Shown here piece after piece: positions 18,787 to 28,476 of a stretch of DNA of 64,000 bases. Each line of letters starts with the position of its first letter. Positions within the stretch are counted from its first letter, which is position 1. A program made the position numbers and the translations under genes. Under the pieces are notes generated by a model. It did not search any database and was not told where the DNA came from. It saw only the letters and a list, made by a program, of their open reading frames with translations. Source of the DNA: Bacteroidales bacterium (GTDB taxonomy: Bacteria; Bacteroidota; Bacteroidia; Bacteroidales; UBA1402); assembly GCA_021373135.1 (NCBI GenBank), contig JAJFTH010000010.1:124001-188000 (forward strand), given 5' to 3'.

Positions 18787-19470
18787 TTATTGCTTATTCT
18801 GTACCAGTTTGGTTTCGGCTTCTTCACGTTTTTGCGGGTCTTCCGTGGTATAAGCCTTAATTTTGAAAACAATCTTCTTCACCTGGTCATATCCTTTCAC
18901 TTTAATATTGGGTCGGTGGGCATCCGAAGGGAAAAAGAGCAAAAAAGTACCGGGTTTTGCAACAACATATTTGCTGTCTGCCTCAGCAATATAATAAACG
19001 CCATTGTCATTTTTTGCATTATAAGGTTTTGAAACGATGGCTTTTGAAATCGGAGCGATACCCATTTTTTCCTTACCTCTCGCTATATATTGAAGGTCAA
19101 TGTATTTGCTATGTCCCTCCCAGGAAGTTTTCTCAAAGGCCTTGGTCGAAGGTGCATCTGTTACATTCACCGTCACATTCATACTATCAAGCACATATTT
19201 ACCAGGAGCGACTGTTGCAGGATCATTGTCCCTCAACCATTTAAAAACCAAGTCCCAATATGCTTTGTTCTTGTGATATTGCCGGGCAAATTCCACCAAA
19301 TTGACAGATCTATCCACTTTCAAAGACATGCCGTTTGTCCATTCGCCACCTTTAAACCATTTGAGTGCTTTTTTCTGAGTCCAGTCATTATCCGGAGACT
19401 GAGCAGATGCGTTTATATGGAAGAGAAATATTGCTGAAAACAGCAACAATGCAGTTTTTAAGTTTTTCAT
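18787..19470 (-). CDS. Exported YhcH/YjgK/YiaL-family (DUF386) protein
   Basis: 227 residues. A signal peptide (about 1-24, ending SAQS) precedes a cupin-like DUF386 domain. Recognisable parts are WEGHSKYIDLQYIARGKEKM, the YIAEADSKYVVAKPGTFLLFFPSDAHRPNI metal-site region with acidic and His residues, and a C-terminal basic tail. Family members are linked to sugar or sialic-acid metabolism; the extra 50 residues before the domain and the export signal are typical of Bacteroidota versions. It is a single-gene unit bounded by terminators. Confidence 0.85.
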   Translation of the reverse strand: MKNLKTALLLFSAIFLFHINASAQSPDNDWTQKKALKWFKGGEWTNGMSLKVDRSVNLVEFARQYHKNKAYWDLVFKWLRDNDPATVAPGKYVLDSMNVTVNVTDAPSTKAFEKTSWEGHSKYIDLQYIARGKEKMGIAPISKAIVSKPYNAKNDNGVYYIAEADSKYVVAKPGTFLLFFPSDAHRPNIKVKGYDQVKKIVFKIKAYTTEDPQKREEAETKLVQNKQ

Positions 19471-19539
19471 ACGTAAATCATATTAAGTTGCGACAAATAT
19501 AGTGACAAAAAACATTCGCAAATATCCACTCCATTAAAA

Positions 19540-19571
19540 AAGCCTCCATTTCAATTATAAAATGAAGGCTT
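19540..19571 (-). terminator. Terminator after the 19.6-20.1 kb gene
   Basis: AAGCCTCCATTT (19540-19551) pairs with AAATGAAGGCTT (19560-19571) with one mismatch. On the minus strand it is followed by T residues (complement of the A-run at 19535-19540). Confidence 0.75.
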
Positions 19572-19597
19572 ACGAAGATTTTGCATGGAGAAAATTA

Positions 19598-20092
19598 TCA
19601 ATTTTTGGTTTGTGGAACAGTCTTGATCGAATCAGGTCTTTTCTTGTTCTTCAAAAAAGAGCTCTCCATCGAATCCATTTCTGAAAACAATTTGTTCATT
19701 TGCTCCCTGTGCTGACGAAATTGGCTGTTAAAAAGACTATTCAGATCAGAACCTCTTCCTGAAGCGGAATCCTGAGGCATGACCTCGTCAAAAAAATCGT
19801 CCAGGGAACCTTGATCAAAGTGACTTTTCAACTCGTTCAACATGCTGTCATTGACCGCCACGTTTTCTCCATTACTGGAATAAGACCATGAAGATATGGA
19901 ATCGTAACGGATTAGGTTTCCATGACTATCATATTCTTTATTGACCTTAATGTTGGTCAAAGGCTTATTTTCCGTCCCTTTATCTGTCTTTGGCAATTCC
20001 GGGACCTCTGTCTTTTCGAGTTTCTTACTTTCTCCGATACAAAAACCCAAACCCAAAATGATGGCAAGAGCCAAAAGTGTAATTCGTTTCAT
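19598..20092 (-). CDS. Hypothetical exported protein, possible lipoprotein
   Basis: About 164 residues starting MKRITLLALAIILGLGFCIGES. The hydrophobic N-terminus with Cys after LGF could be a lipobox, although the -1 residue Phe is atypical. The rest is Lys/Glu/Ser-rich and contains KEYDSHGNLIRYDSISSWSYS. A later Asp-rich segment (DQGSLDDFFDEVMPQDSASG) and an amphipathic helix follow. It was not assigned to a family. The start at 20092 is chosen because the upstream codons precede the signal sequence without adding conserved features. Confidence 0.6.
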   Translation of the reverse strand: MKRITLLALAIILGLGFCIGESKKLEKTEVPELPKTDKGTENKPLTNIKVNKEYDSHGNLIRYDSISSWSYSSNGENVAVNDSMLNELKSHFDQGSLDDFFDEVMPQDSASGRGSDLNSLFNSQFRQHREQMNKLFSEMDSMESSFLKNKKRPDSIKTVPQTKN

Positions 20093-20201
20093 GACACAAT
20101 CATTTAAAAATAGAATGATGATACGAAAATACAACCTGATGCAGATACCATCAAGTTGTATTATTTTAAAGAATGATAAATGAAGTTAACAGCCGGTATC
20201 T

Positions 20202-23069
20202 TTACTCTGGTGATTCATAGAATTCTATTTCAACAATTCTCAGTTCATCTTTGGAATCATCGCCAATGAAATCAAGTTTTCGATCAGGCACAAACGCTAC
20301 AGGAGACAAATCTTTTTCATTTCCGGCTCCAGGCAATTCTATACGGACGGATTTGGAAACAATATTCTTATTCAGAGGTAAATTGACATATCCCCAACTC
20401 TTCCCGACTTCACCTTCCCATAGCACCTCTCCTATTTCATTGAGCACCCTGATCTGATAGGGATGGTCTCTCCAGCCTGAAAGTTTCAGACTGATTTCAG
20501 ACAAGCTTGTCTGACGGGCCAATTCATAAGTGATCCATGCCGTTGAAAGAGTTCCGCTGTTTCGCCATTCGGTCTGCTCATTATCATCAAAACTGTTCAA
20601 TACATCCTTTTGGTTGGATCCGGCAGTGATATCAATCACGGAAAGAGGCACTCTCGAAACGGTATAAGAAGTAATACCGGGCGTTCCTCCTCTAGTCAAG
20701 GAATATGGCTGTTTTGTAGCAGGAATATAAGTGGACAAACCGCTCATCACCTCTACCGCTTTTGAATCGAAGCTCAAAGAATCCAAACTTAAATGATCAG
20801 AAGTTGCAATGACTTTCACCTGACCGGATTTACGGGTTGAACGCAGGAGCATTCGGTTGACACCGGCTTCAACAGGCAATTGTTTAGAGCCAACATAGTT
20901 ATTTTCACCCTGGGCGATACCACCAATATATTCTGCAGGGCCCTTCACTTCAAAAGATACCATATTGTTAGCCAAAGGACAACGCTGTCCATCGGCATCC
21001 ACAACTTCCACTTCAAGCAACACCATATCGGAGCCATCTGCATGGAGACCATCAGGACCCTGAATTAGATTCATTTTCAGCGATTTAGGTTCACCTGCCG
21101 TTTTACAACTCGTTGTACTGATGGTATTTCCGGATTTGTCATAACTGACGGCACGCAATTCCCCGGGCTTAAAGGCAACATCATTGAAGGTATACCAAAA
21201 ACGATTGGTTTGTGTCCCAAAACCCAAACTCTTATTATTCAGGAACAATTCCACCCGATCACCCGAAGAAATCACATAGACGTTCTTACGGACACCTTCT
21301 TTATCATTCCAGTGACCAACAATATGAGTGTTGAAGTTTTCGGAATCAACCCATCCATCCCACATCACATCATGAGCCCACCAAGCATCTTTCTTGATAC
21401 GCATGGCGTCCACCTTGCCACTGCGGCAATCGTTTTCAGCACCAAGAAAAGGGGTGTTCGAATCAGAAAAAAGAGCACTTGCACCTCCGGAATTCACACG
21501 CCGGCCTGTTCCGGGACGTTCTCTCCAGAAGTCGTACCAACGGGCCACCGTTTCCATTGCAAACGTATCTTGGTTACAAAGCCTTTCATCACGACCATAT
21601 TCCATGGAAAAAACCGGCTTCGAGGAACTTTTGTCGACATAGTTCCTATCTCCGCCATATTCGGCCACCTTGCTGTCAAGCATTTCACCGCAACCGACGG
21701 CTCTTCCGCCATCGGGGTCAAACTCATCCCGGATGGCCTTCATCTCTGCCAAATGTGCTTCACTGATTCCACTGTTTCCACTTTCATAAAAAATGATACT
21801 CGGGTTGTTGCGGTTATAGATGATGGCATCACGCATCAGTTCCTTGCGCTGCTCCCACATCCTGCCGTCTACATCTTTTCCGGCATCTCCTGCTGGCATG
21901 GTTTCAATCAAGCCAACCCTGTCACAAGATTCCACATCTTGTTTCCAAGGTGTCACATACATCCAGCGCACCAAATTCGCATTGCTTTCTACCATCAGAT
22001 TGTTGCTGTAATCACTTAACCATGCCGGAACAGAAGGTCCTACTCCAGGCCAGTCATTGCCGGAAGGTTGTGCATAACCTTTTAACTGCAACGCCCTGTC
22101 ATTCAATTTGAATACCCCATTCGTAAATTGGGTTTCCCTGAAACCGGTATGAGTGCGAACCAAGTCCATCACTTTTTTGCCCATCGTAATGGAAGTATTG
22201 ACTTCATACAGATATCCAAAGCCCCAGCTCCAGAACTGAAGATTCCTCATGCTTGCAGAAACGGTTATCACTTTGGTCTCGCCAGGTTGCAATGTAACCT
22301 CTTCAGATTGAAATTCACGCACCAACAACTTTTCCTTGTCACGGACCATCACATTGATTTTCATGGTCTTTGGCCTGTCATATTCGTTCCTGACTTCCGA
22401 CTCTATGTGCAATATGGCTCGTTTACCCTTGATATCAAACTGATCCGCATAAACATACACACCCTTGGTCTTCAAATTGCTGTACAAAGGAAGGGTTTGG
22501 TAAAGCTTATCGGTCAAATGCAGGAATACGTTCTTGGTCAAGCCTCCGTAATTGGTATTGAAAGCATTGTCGTTCCATTGATAAGGTGAACCGGTAGCCC
22601 GTTCCTTGTATTTCGGGGAATGATCCACCCTGACTGCAATGACATTTTTTTTCTTTCCAAATTTCACATATTTCGTCAAGTCAAACCCAAAGGCCATGAC
22701 TCCATTTTCATGCAACCCGACCCATTGACCATTCACCCATACTTCGGCAGATTGTCTTGCACCTTCAAATTCGATAAAGACTTTTTGACCTTTATGTTCA
22801 GAAGGAATACAGAACGTTTTACGATACCAGGCAACAGTATCAGTAAGCTGGTCGACGGGCACTTTAAATGCTTCTTTTTCGTTGAAAGCAGCCGGCAAGT
22901 TCACAGATTTCCATTTTGAGTCATTATAATCCGCTTTTTTTGCAGTAGAGTCCTCACCGATAAATATTTTCCAGTCCGGATTAAAATTATAGGTCGTCCG
23001 GATGGAAGCTCCGACTGTATTCAGGACACCTAACAAAAAAACAAAAAACAAAATCTGGATATTTTTCAT
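20202..23069 (-). CDS. Exported glycoside hydrolase family 2 protein with C-terminal discoidin-like domain
   Basis: A 955-residue beta-galactosidase-like enzyme with a signal peptide ending near residue 21. Order: GH2 sugar-binding jelly roll (about 60-210), immunoglobulin-like domain (about 210-310), TIM barrel (about 320-600), further Ig-like domains, and an F5/8-type module (about 790-915). The nucleophile Glu is probably in VFSMEYG. The region expected to hold the acid/base Glu reads NPSIIFYESGNSGIS, so the usual Asn-Glu pair is Asn-Ser here and the nearest Glu is three residues earlier. It probably acts on a host- or plant-derived glycan outside the cytoplasm. It is a single-gene unit. 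Confidence 0.88.
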   Translation of the reverse strand: MKNIQILFFVFLLGVLNTVGASIRTTYNFNPDWKIFIGEDSTAKKADYNDSKWKSVNLPAAFNEKEAFKVPVDQLTDTVAWYRKTFCIPSEHKGQKVFIEFEGARQSAEVWVNGQWVGLHENGVMAFGFDLTKYVKFGKKKNVIAVRVDHSPKYKERATGSPYQWNDNAFNTNYGGLTKNVFLHLTDKLYQTLPLYSNLKTKGVYVYADQFDIKGKRAILHIESEVRNEYDRPKTMKINVMVRDKEKLLVREFQSEEVTLQPGETKVITVSASMRNLQFWSWGFGYLYEVNTSITMGKKVMDLVRTHTGFRETQFTNGVFKLNDRALQLKGYAQPSGNDWPGVGPSVPAWLSDYSNNLMVESNANLVRWMYVTPWKQDVESCDRVGLIETMPAGDAGKDVDGRMWEQRKELMRDAIIYNRNNPSIIFYESGNSGISEAHLAEMKAIRDEFDPDGGRAVGCGEMLDSKVAEYGGDRNYVDKSSSKPVFSMEYGRDERLCNQDTFAMETVARWYDFWRERPGTGRRVNSGGASALFSDSNTPFLGAENDCRSGKVDAMRIKKDAWWAHDVMWDGWVDSENFNTHIVGHWNDKEGVRKNVYVISSGDRVELFLNNKSLGFGTQTNRFWYTFNDVAFKPGELRAVSYDKSGNTISTTSCKTAGEPKSLKMNLIQGPDGLHADGSDMVLLEVEVVDADGQRCPLANNMVSFEVKGPAEYIGGIAQGENNYVGSKQLPVEAGVNRMLLRSTRKSGQVKVIATSDHLSLDSLSFDSKAVEVMSGLSTYIPATKQPYSLTRGGTPGITSYTVSRVPLSVIDITAGSNQKDVLNSFDDNEQTEWRNSGTLSTAWITYELARQTSLSEISLKLSGWRDHPYQIRVLNEIGEVLWEGEVGKSWGYVNLPLNKNIVSKSVRIELPGAGNEKDLSPVAFVPDRKLDFIGDDSKDELRIVEIEFYESPE

Positions 23070-23216
23070 ATACCTATCTTTGAATAAAAATTAATCTGCA
23101 AACATGCCAAAAACGAGCAAGCGACACAAAAATAAAAAAAATATCATAACCCGAACTACTTATTTCGGGAAAGGTTATAATTAAAAAGAAGGACAGAAAT
23201 ATATTTCGGGTGAATA

Positions 23217-23247
23217 TTGATTTTTCAGCGGATTGAACGTACCTTTG
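23217..23247 (+). promoter_or_regulatory. Promoter of serS
   Basis: TTGA at 23217-23220 and TACCTTTG at 23240-23247 are separated by 19 bp, matching the Bacteroidota promoter layout. The predicted start point near 23254 lies after the first in-frame start-like codon, supporting ATG 23273 as the real serS start. Confidence 0.7.
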
Positions 23248-23272
23248 CAATCCATTGTTAACAGATATTACC

Positions 23273-24544
23273 ATGCTTACCATTAAGTATATTTCAGATA
23301 ATAAAGAGCTTGTTCTCGCAGGGCTCGCAAAAAAGGGCTTCAAGAATTTTGCACTCGTTGATGCAGCACTTGAACTGGATGCAACACGTCGTAACGCACA
23401 GGCCAAACTGGATGCGGCTCTGGCAGAACTGAACCAATTATCCAAATCCATCGGCCAACTGATGAAAGAAGGCAAAAAGGAAGAAGCCGACGTTGCCCGT
23501 CAGCGCACCACAGAAATCAAGGAAAGCAACAAAGAATTAGAATCCACCATGAAATCGGCCGAAACCGGTCTTATTGATATTTTGGTGCAAATTCCCAACC
23601 TGCCACACGCAAGCGTACCTCAAGGAATGCGCGCTGAAGACAATGTCGTGGAACGCATGGGCGGTGTCATACCGGAAATGTCGGAAGAGGCCCTTCCCCA
23701 CTGGGAATTGGCTAAGAAATACGATATCATAGATTTTGAGCTCGGTGTCAAGATCACAGGCGCAGGTTTTCCTGTTTACAAAGGAAAAGGAGCCCGCTTG
23801 CAACGCGCACTCATCGGTTTCTTCCTGGACAATGCCCGCGAAGCCGGTTATCTCGAAATTCAGCCGCCTTATATGGTCAATGCGACATCCGGTTACGGTA
23901 CAGGCCAATTGCCGGACAAGGAAGATCAAATGTATCACGCAACTTTGGACGATTTCTATCTGATCCCTACGGCAGAAGTTCCTGTCACCAACATCTACCG
24001 GGACGTCATTCTGAACGAAAAAGACCTGCCCATCAAGAATACAGCTTACTCCGCCTGCTTCCGCCGTGAAGCCGGATCCTATGGAAAAGACGTACGTGGT
24101 TTGAATCGTTTGCACCAATTCGACAAAGTCGAAATCGTCCGCATCGACACACCGGAACATTCTTATGAATCACTCAAGGAAATGGTGGATTACGTACAGA
24201 CTTTGGTGGACAAACTGGAATTACCCTGGAGAATCTTACGTCTTTGCGGCGGTGACATGAGTTTTACCTCTGCCATCACCTTTGATTTCGAGGTATTCTC
24301 TGCAGCACAGAAACGCTGGTTGGAAGTCAGCTCTGTTTCAAACTTCGAAAGCTATCAGGCGAACCGTCTGAAATGCCGATACAAGGGCGAATCAGGTAAA
24401 CCACAACTTTGCCATACTTTGAACGGCAGCGCATTGGCTTTGCCACGCATCGTTGCTGCATTGCTGGAAAACAACCAGACACCTGAAGGCATACGCATCC
24501 CGAAGGCATTGGTCCCTTATACCGGTTTTGATATGATCAAATAG
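23273..24544 (+). CDS. serS: Seryl-tRNA synthetase
   Basis: About 423 residues. The class II enzyme charges tRNA-Ser. An N-terminal antiparallel coiled coil (about 30-105) precedes the catalytic domain with motif 2 (ACFRREAGSYGKDVRGLNRLHQF) and motif 3 (GSALALPRIVAALLENNQ). Length is standard. Start MLTIKYISDNKELV at 23273 follows from the promoter position. Confidence 0.97.
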   Translation: MLTIKYISDNKELVLAGLAKKGFKNFALVDAALELDATRRNAQAKLDAALAELNQLSKSIGQLMKEGKKEEADVARQRTTEIKESNKELESTMKSAETGLIDILVQIPNLPHASVPQGMRAEDNVVERMGGVIPEMSEEALPHWELAKKYDIIDFELGVKITGAGFPVYKGKGARLQRALIGFFLDNAREAGYLEIQPPYMVNATSGYGTGQLPDKEDQMYHATLDDFYLIPTAEVPVTNIYRDVILNEKDLPIKNTAYSACFRREAGSYGKDVRGLNRLHQFDKVEIVRIDTPEHSYESLKEMVDYVQTLVDKLELPWRILRLCGGDMSFTSAITFDFEVFSAAQKRWLEVSSVSNFESYQANRLKCRYKGESGKPQLCHTLNGSALALPRIVAALLENNQTPEGIRIPKALVPYTGFDMIK

Positions 24545-24643
24545 ATTTCGATATTCTGCAGAAAGCTCATAACGAGAGCTTTATCCTTTTTGTCCAGTAT
24601 CGGACGGACACATTTTAGGAAGGTTTTCAATTTTTTTTTTTGC

Positions 24644-26062
24644 ATGAAGCATCATATATTTCTTCTTTTGGTTTTCAGTATAGGTAGTTTTATTCAGGCT
24701 CAGACTTTGAGTCAGGCTAAATCATTGTATGTAAAAGGGGACTATCAAAAGGCACTTCCTGTTTTTAAACAAGAGCTCAAAAAAAGGCCCAAGGACGCCA
24801 GTCTGAATTTATGGTATGGTGCTTGTTTACTGGAAACAGGAAAGCCACAGGCATCCCTGCCGCACCTGCAAATCGCAGCAGCAGAAAAACTTCCTGAAGC
24901 AGACAGATATCTGGCCGAATATTATCTGAAATCAGACGCACCGGACACCGCTCTGATCTATATCAACAAATATTTGGATAATCCCAGGATCAATGAAAGT
25001 AAAAAGGAATCCGGACAAGTACTGAAAACATCCATCGAAGCATTCATCGAGCAATCTCAGCGAGTTGAAGATGTCTGTTTCATCGACAGCATCGTAGTAC
25101 CAAAATCAAAACTATATTCAACGATCAAACTTTCCACAGAAGCAGGTCGCCTGATGCCGGCAAACAATGCATTTCCGGAAATCCCACCATCAGCCGGAAG
25201 TGCCTATTTCCCGGAACGTAACGACAGAGCATTTTTTGCAAGTCCGATTGCCGGAAACAATCTGGACATCGTAGCCCGTCACCGTATCCTCAATGACTGG
25301 GGAGAAGATGAGCCGTTACCGGAAACCATCAACACAGAAGCAGATGAATGCAATCCTTATTACCTGTCAGACGGAGTAACCCTCTATTTTGCCTCAAACA
25401 GAAAAGGCTCCATGGGTGGGTACGATCTGTATGTCACCAGATTGAACAGTTCAAAAAACACCTATTTGTTGCCAGATCAATTGAACAAGCCATTCAACTC
25501 TTCTGCCAACGATTATTTTCTCATCATCGACGAATTTGCAAAAAGGGGTTATTTGGCCACAGACAGGAACCAGCCCAAAGATTATGTCGCCATCTACACC
25601 TTTATTCCCAGCCGCACCAAAAATATGTTGATAGGCAAAAGCATTAAAGAACTTGAGGACTTCGCACAAATTCGCTCCATCAAGGCCACACAAAAAGGAA
25701 AGAATCTGGACTCTCTGTTACAGGACAGTCCGACTCCCATTTTGACAGCTGTCCGTGAAAATGAACCTGATATCATTTTCGTCATCAATGATACGCTACA
25801 ATACAGCAAGGAAAGTGATTTTCAATCGGAGGAAGCCAGAAAAGAATATATTTCCTACCGTTCCACCTATCAAAAATACGCCAAGTCTCAAATACAACTG
25901 GAAGAGAAAAGAGCTCAATACCTGCAAGCCAGTCCGGAAGTACAGAAACAACTCAGTGCAGAAATCTTGCAGTTAGAATCTGACATACTGAAAGTTAAGA
26001 AAGAACTTCCAGCCATGGAAAAAAGAGTTCGTAATCTGGAGATTACAAAAATTTCAAAATAA
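24644..26062 (+). CDS. Exported TPR / WD40-like (PD40) repeat protein
   Basis: About 472 residues beginning with a signal peptide (MKHHIFLLLVFSIGSFIQAQ). Residues 20-130 form TPR-like helices (AKSLYVKGDYQKALPVFKQ). Residues 200-330 carry PD40/TolB-like beta-propeller elements, including ECNPYYLSDGVTLYFASNRKGSMGGYDLYV, typical of Bacteroidota envelope proteins. The C-terminal 110 residues are charged and coiled coil. Similar proteins in the phylum occur near peptidoglycan-associated or secretion components. The start at 24644 avoids an upstream extension that precedes the signal peptide. Confidence 0.8.
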   Translation: MKHHIFLLLVFSIGSFIQAQTLSQAKSLYVKGDYQKALPVFKQELKKRPKDASLNLWYGACLLETGKPQASLPHLQIAAAEKLPEADRYLAEYYLKSDAPDTALIYINKYLDNPRINESKKESGQVLKTSIEAFIEQSQRVEDVCFIDSIVVPKSKLYSTIKLSTEAGRLMPANNAFPEIPPSAGSAYFPERNDRAFFASPIAGNNLDIVARHRILNDWGEDEPLPETINTEADECNPYYLSDGVTLYFASNRKGSMGGYDLYVTRLNSSKNTYLLPDQLNKPFNSSANDYFLIIDEFAKRGYLATDRNQPKDYVAIYTFIPSRTKNMLIGKSIKELEDFAQIRSIKATQKGKNLDSLLQDSPTPILTAVRENEPDIIFVINDTLQYSKESDFQSEEARKEYISYRSTYQKYAKSQIQLEEKRAQYLQASPEVQKQLSAEILQLESDILKVKKELPAMEKRVRNLEITKISK

Positions 26063-26122
26063 GATAGTTTACTTACGTTTTTCCAAAAAAAAACGTATCT
26101 TTCCGTAAAATTTTCAAAAACA

Positions 26123-26599
26123 ATGGATTTGGTACTGATCATCGGACTTATTATTCTGGGAATTTTCTTCATGATTATTGAAGTCTATCTGATTCCCGGC
26201 ATTTCGATTGCAGGAATCGGCGGAGTTGCCTGTATGGCCGGAGGTATCATCATAGCCTACAAAAATTTTGGAACAGGTTCCGGCACATTGACGCTGGCTA
26301 TTTCAGTTTTGGTGCTCGGCATTGTACTTTATTGGTTTTACAAGTCAAAGACTCTGGACAAGATGGCACTCAAGTCTGAAATCAATTCAAAGACAGAACC
26401 GTTTCAAGGATTGAATGTTTCCGTCGGAGATACAGGCATTACCATTTCACGACTTGCCCCCATCGGCAAGATCTTAGTCAACGGGAAAACCATCGAAGGC
26501 CGTTCCGAAAATGAGATGATTGATGAAAATACCCCGGTCATCGTTACGGAAGTCGGCACCTACAATGTCCTTGTCCGCGTAAACAAAGAGAAACAATAA
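26123..26599 (+). CDS. NfeD-like membrane protein
   Basis: 158 residues with transmembrane segments at about 4-22, 27-47 and 52-70, followed by an OB-fold soluble domain (about 95-155) that contains [28 protein letters not shown]. This is the short NfeD form without the protease domain. It lies 22 bp before floA, the usual NfeD-flotillin pair; the OB fold is thought to interact with the SPFH partner. Confidence 0.88.
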   Translation: MDLVLIIGLIILGIFFMIIEVYLIPGISIAGIGGVACMAGGIIIAYKNFGTGSGTLTLAISVLVLGIVLYWFYKSKTLDKMALKSEINSKTEPFQGLNVSVGDTGITISRLAPIGKILVNGKTIEGRSENEMIDENTPVIVTEVGTYNVLVRVNKEKQ

Positions 26600-26621
26600 T
26601 AACCCTTTTATAGAATACATC

Positions 26622-27593
26622 ATGGTCGCAACACTATTAATTATCCTCATCGTATTGGTCGTAATAATGTTTTTTTATTACGTACCTTTCTTCTTGTGGT
26701 TATCCGCAAAAGTAACAGGAGTAAACATTTCACTGATACAGCTCTTTCTGATGCGTATCCGGAAAGTTCCACCCCAAAGAATCGTCAATGCCCTGATTGA
26801 AGGTCATAAGGCCGGTTTGAGAGACTTGAAGCGTGACGAGTTGGAAGCACACTACCTGGCAGGCGGTCATGTCGAAAAAGTGGTACATGCCATGGTTTCA
26901 GCTTCCAAAGCAAATATCGACCTCTCCTTCCAGATGGCAACCGCCATTGACCTGGCAGGACGCGATGTTTTCGAAGCTGTGCAGATGTCCGTAAATCCAA
27001 AAATCATTGACACTCCACCAGTAGCAGCAATGGCTATAAACGGCATACAACTGATAGCCCGTGCACGTGTCACTGTTCGTGCCAATATCCGCCAGTTGGT
27101 GGGTGGTGCAGGCGAAGAAACCATCCTGGCACGTGTCGGCGAAGGTATCATTTCAGCCATCGGCTCTGCCGATTCCCACAAAGACGTACTGGAGCACCCT
27201 GATTCCATTTCCAAAATGGTTTTAAAGAAGGGACTTGATGCCGGTACCGCATTCGAAATCCTTTCCATCGACATCGCCGACATTGACGTAGGCAAAAACA
27301 TCGGTGCCGAATTGCAAATGGATCAGGCCAATGCAGATAAAAACATTGCTCAGGCCAAAGCGGAGGAACGTCGTGCCATGGCTGTCGCACTTGAACAAGA
27401 AATGAAAGCCAAAGCCCAGGAAGCCCGCGCCAAAGTGATCGATGCAGAGGCTGAAGTACCCAAAGCCATGGCTGAAGCTTTCCGCAGCGGAAACCTCGGC
27501 ATTATGGACTATTACAGAATGAAAAATATCGAATCGGACACCAACATGCGGGATTCCATATCAAAACCCGGCACTAAAAACGAATCAAAGTAA
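26622..27593 (+). CDS. floA: Flotillin-like protein FloA
   Basis: 323 residues. One N-terminal membrane hairpin (about 1-25) is followed by an SPFH/band-7 domain and a C-terminal Ala/Glu/Lys-rich coiled coil ([22 protein letters not shown]). The conserved [19 protein letters not shown] segment and the [29 protein letters not shown] block match the FloA (YqfA) family. It organises functional membrane microdomains. It is downstream of the NfeD-like gene. Confidence 0.94.
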   Translation: MVATLLIILIVLVVIMFFYYVPFFLWLSAKVTGVNISLIQLFLMRIRKVPPQRIVNALIEGHKAGLRDLKRDELEAHYLAGGHVEKVVHAMVSASKANIDLSFQMATAIDLAGRDVFEAVQMSVNPKIIDTPPVAAMAINGIQLIARARVTVRANIRQLVGGAGEETILARVGEGIISAIGSADSHKDVLEHPDSISKMVLKKGLDAGTAFEILSIDIADIDVGKNIGAELQMDQANADKNIAQAKAEERRAMAVALEQEMKAKAQEARAKVIDAEAEVPKAMAEAFRSGNLGIMDYYRMKNIESDTNMRDSISKPGTKNESK

Positions 27594-27603
27594 CAGCATA
27601 AAG

Positions 27604-28473
27604 ATGAAAGTCTTTCCGGCATCAGAACTCCTTATAAATGCAGATGGAACCATTTTCCATCTGCATTTAAAATCTGAGCAAGTATCAGACACGATTCTAT
27701 TGGTCGGAGACCCGAGGCGTGTCGATATGGTTGCAGGTTTTCTGCATGACATTGAATGCCGGGTATCAAATCGCGAGTTTGTCACCGTCACCGGCCGGTA
27801 CAAGGACAAACGCATTTCCGTCGTCGGCACCGGTATCGGTACGGACAATATTGATATTGTCCTCAACGAACTGGATGCCTTGGCAAACATAGACCTCAGC
27901 ACCAGAACAGAGAAACCTGTAAAAAAGTCACTGACTCTCATCCGAATAGGAACCTGCGGCGGTATGCAAGCGGATCTTCCGGTCGGAATTTTTCTCATCT
28001 CCGAGAAGTCCATCGGTTTTGACGGTGTTCTCAACTTTTACGCAGGCCGTGACGAGGTTTGCGACCTTAACTTTGAAAAAGCCTTTTGCCAGCAGATGGA
28101 ATGGCCGGCACAGATGGCGGCCCCCTACGTCATTTCAGCCAATCCTGAATTGGTGGAACGCATCGGCCGGGATGACATGCATCGCGGTGTGACCATCTCC
28201 GCCAATGGCTTCTACGGACCACAAGGACGAGAGTTGCGCATTCCCCTGGCAAAGCCCGACATGAATGCCAGACTGGAAAGTTTCAAATACGGAAAATACC
28301 GCATCACCAATTACGAAATGGAAAGTTCGGCTGTTGCCGGCCTATCAGCATTATTGGGACACAAGGCCATGACTGTCTGTGTAGTCATCGCCAATCGCCT
28401 GGCCCAAAATGCCAAAACCGATTATCAATCAGCCATGCATGAATTGATCGAAAAAGTTCTGGAAAGATTATAA
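27604..28473 (+). CDS. Nucleoside phosphorylase (uridine phosphorylase-like)
   Basis: 289 residues of the PNP/UDP phosphorylase superfamily. Phosphate-binding GDPRRVDMVAGFL and the TIRIGTCGG-type core (LIRIGTCGGMQ) are present. The C-terminal NYEMESSAVAGLSALLGH segment includes the Glu/Met pair contacting ribose. Such enzymes split a nucleoside to base and ribose-1-phosphate. Exact specificity is uncertain because the base-binding Gln/Arg pattern of uridine phosphorylase is not fully clear. It is 3 bp upstream of mnmE. Confidence 0.88.
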   Translation: MKVFPASELLINADGTIFHLHLKSEQVSDTILLVGDPRRVDMVAGFLHDIECRVSNREFVTVTGRYKDKRISVVGTGIGTDNIDIVLNELDALANIDLSTRTEKPVKKSLTLIRIGTCGGMQADLPVGIFLISEKSIGFDGVLNFYAGRDEVCDLNFEKAFCQQMEWPAQMAAPYVISANPELVERIGRDDMHRGVTISANGFYGPQGRELRIPLAKPDMNARLESFKYGKYRITNYEMESSAVAGLSALLGHKAMTVCVVIANRLAQNAKTDYQSAMHELIEKVLERL

Positions 28474-28476
28474 GAC

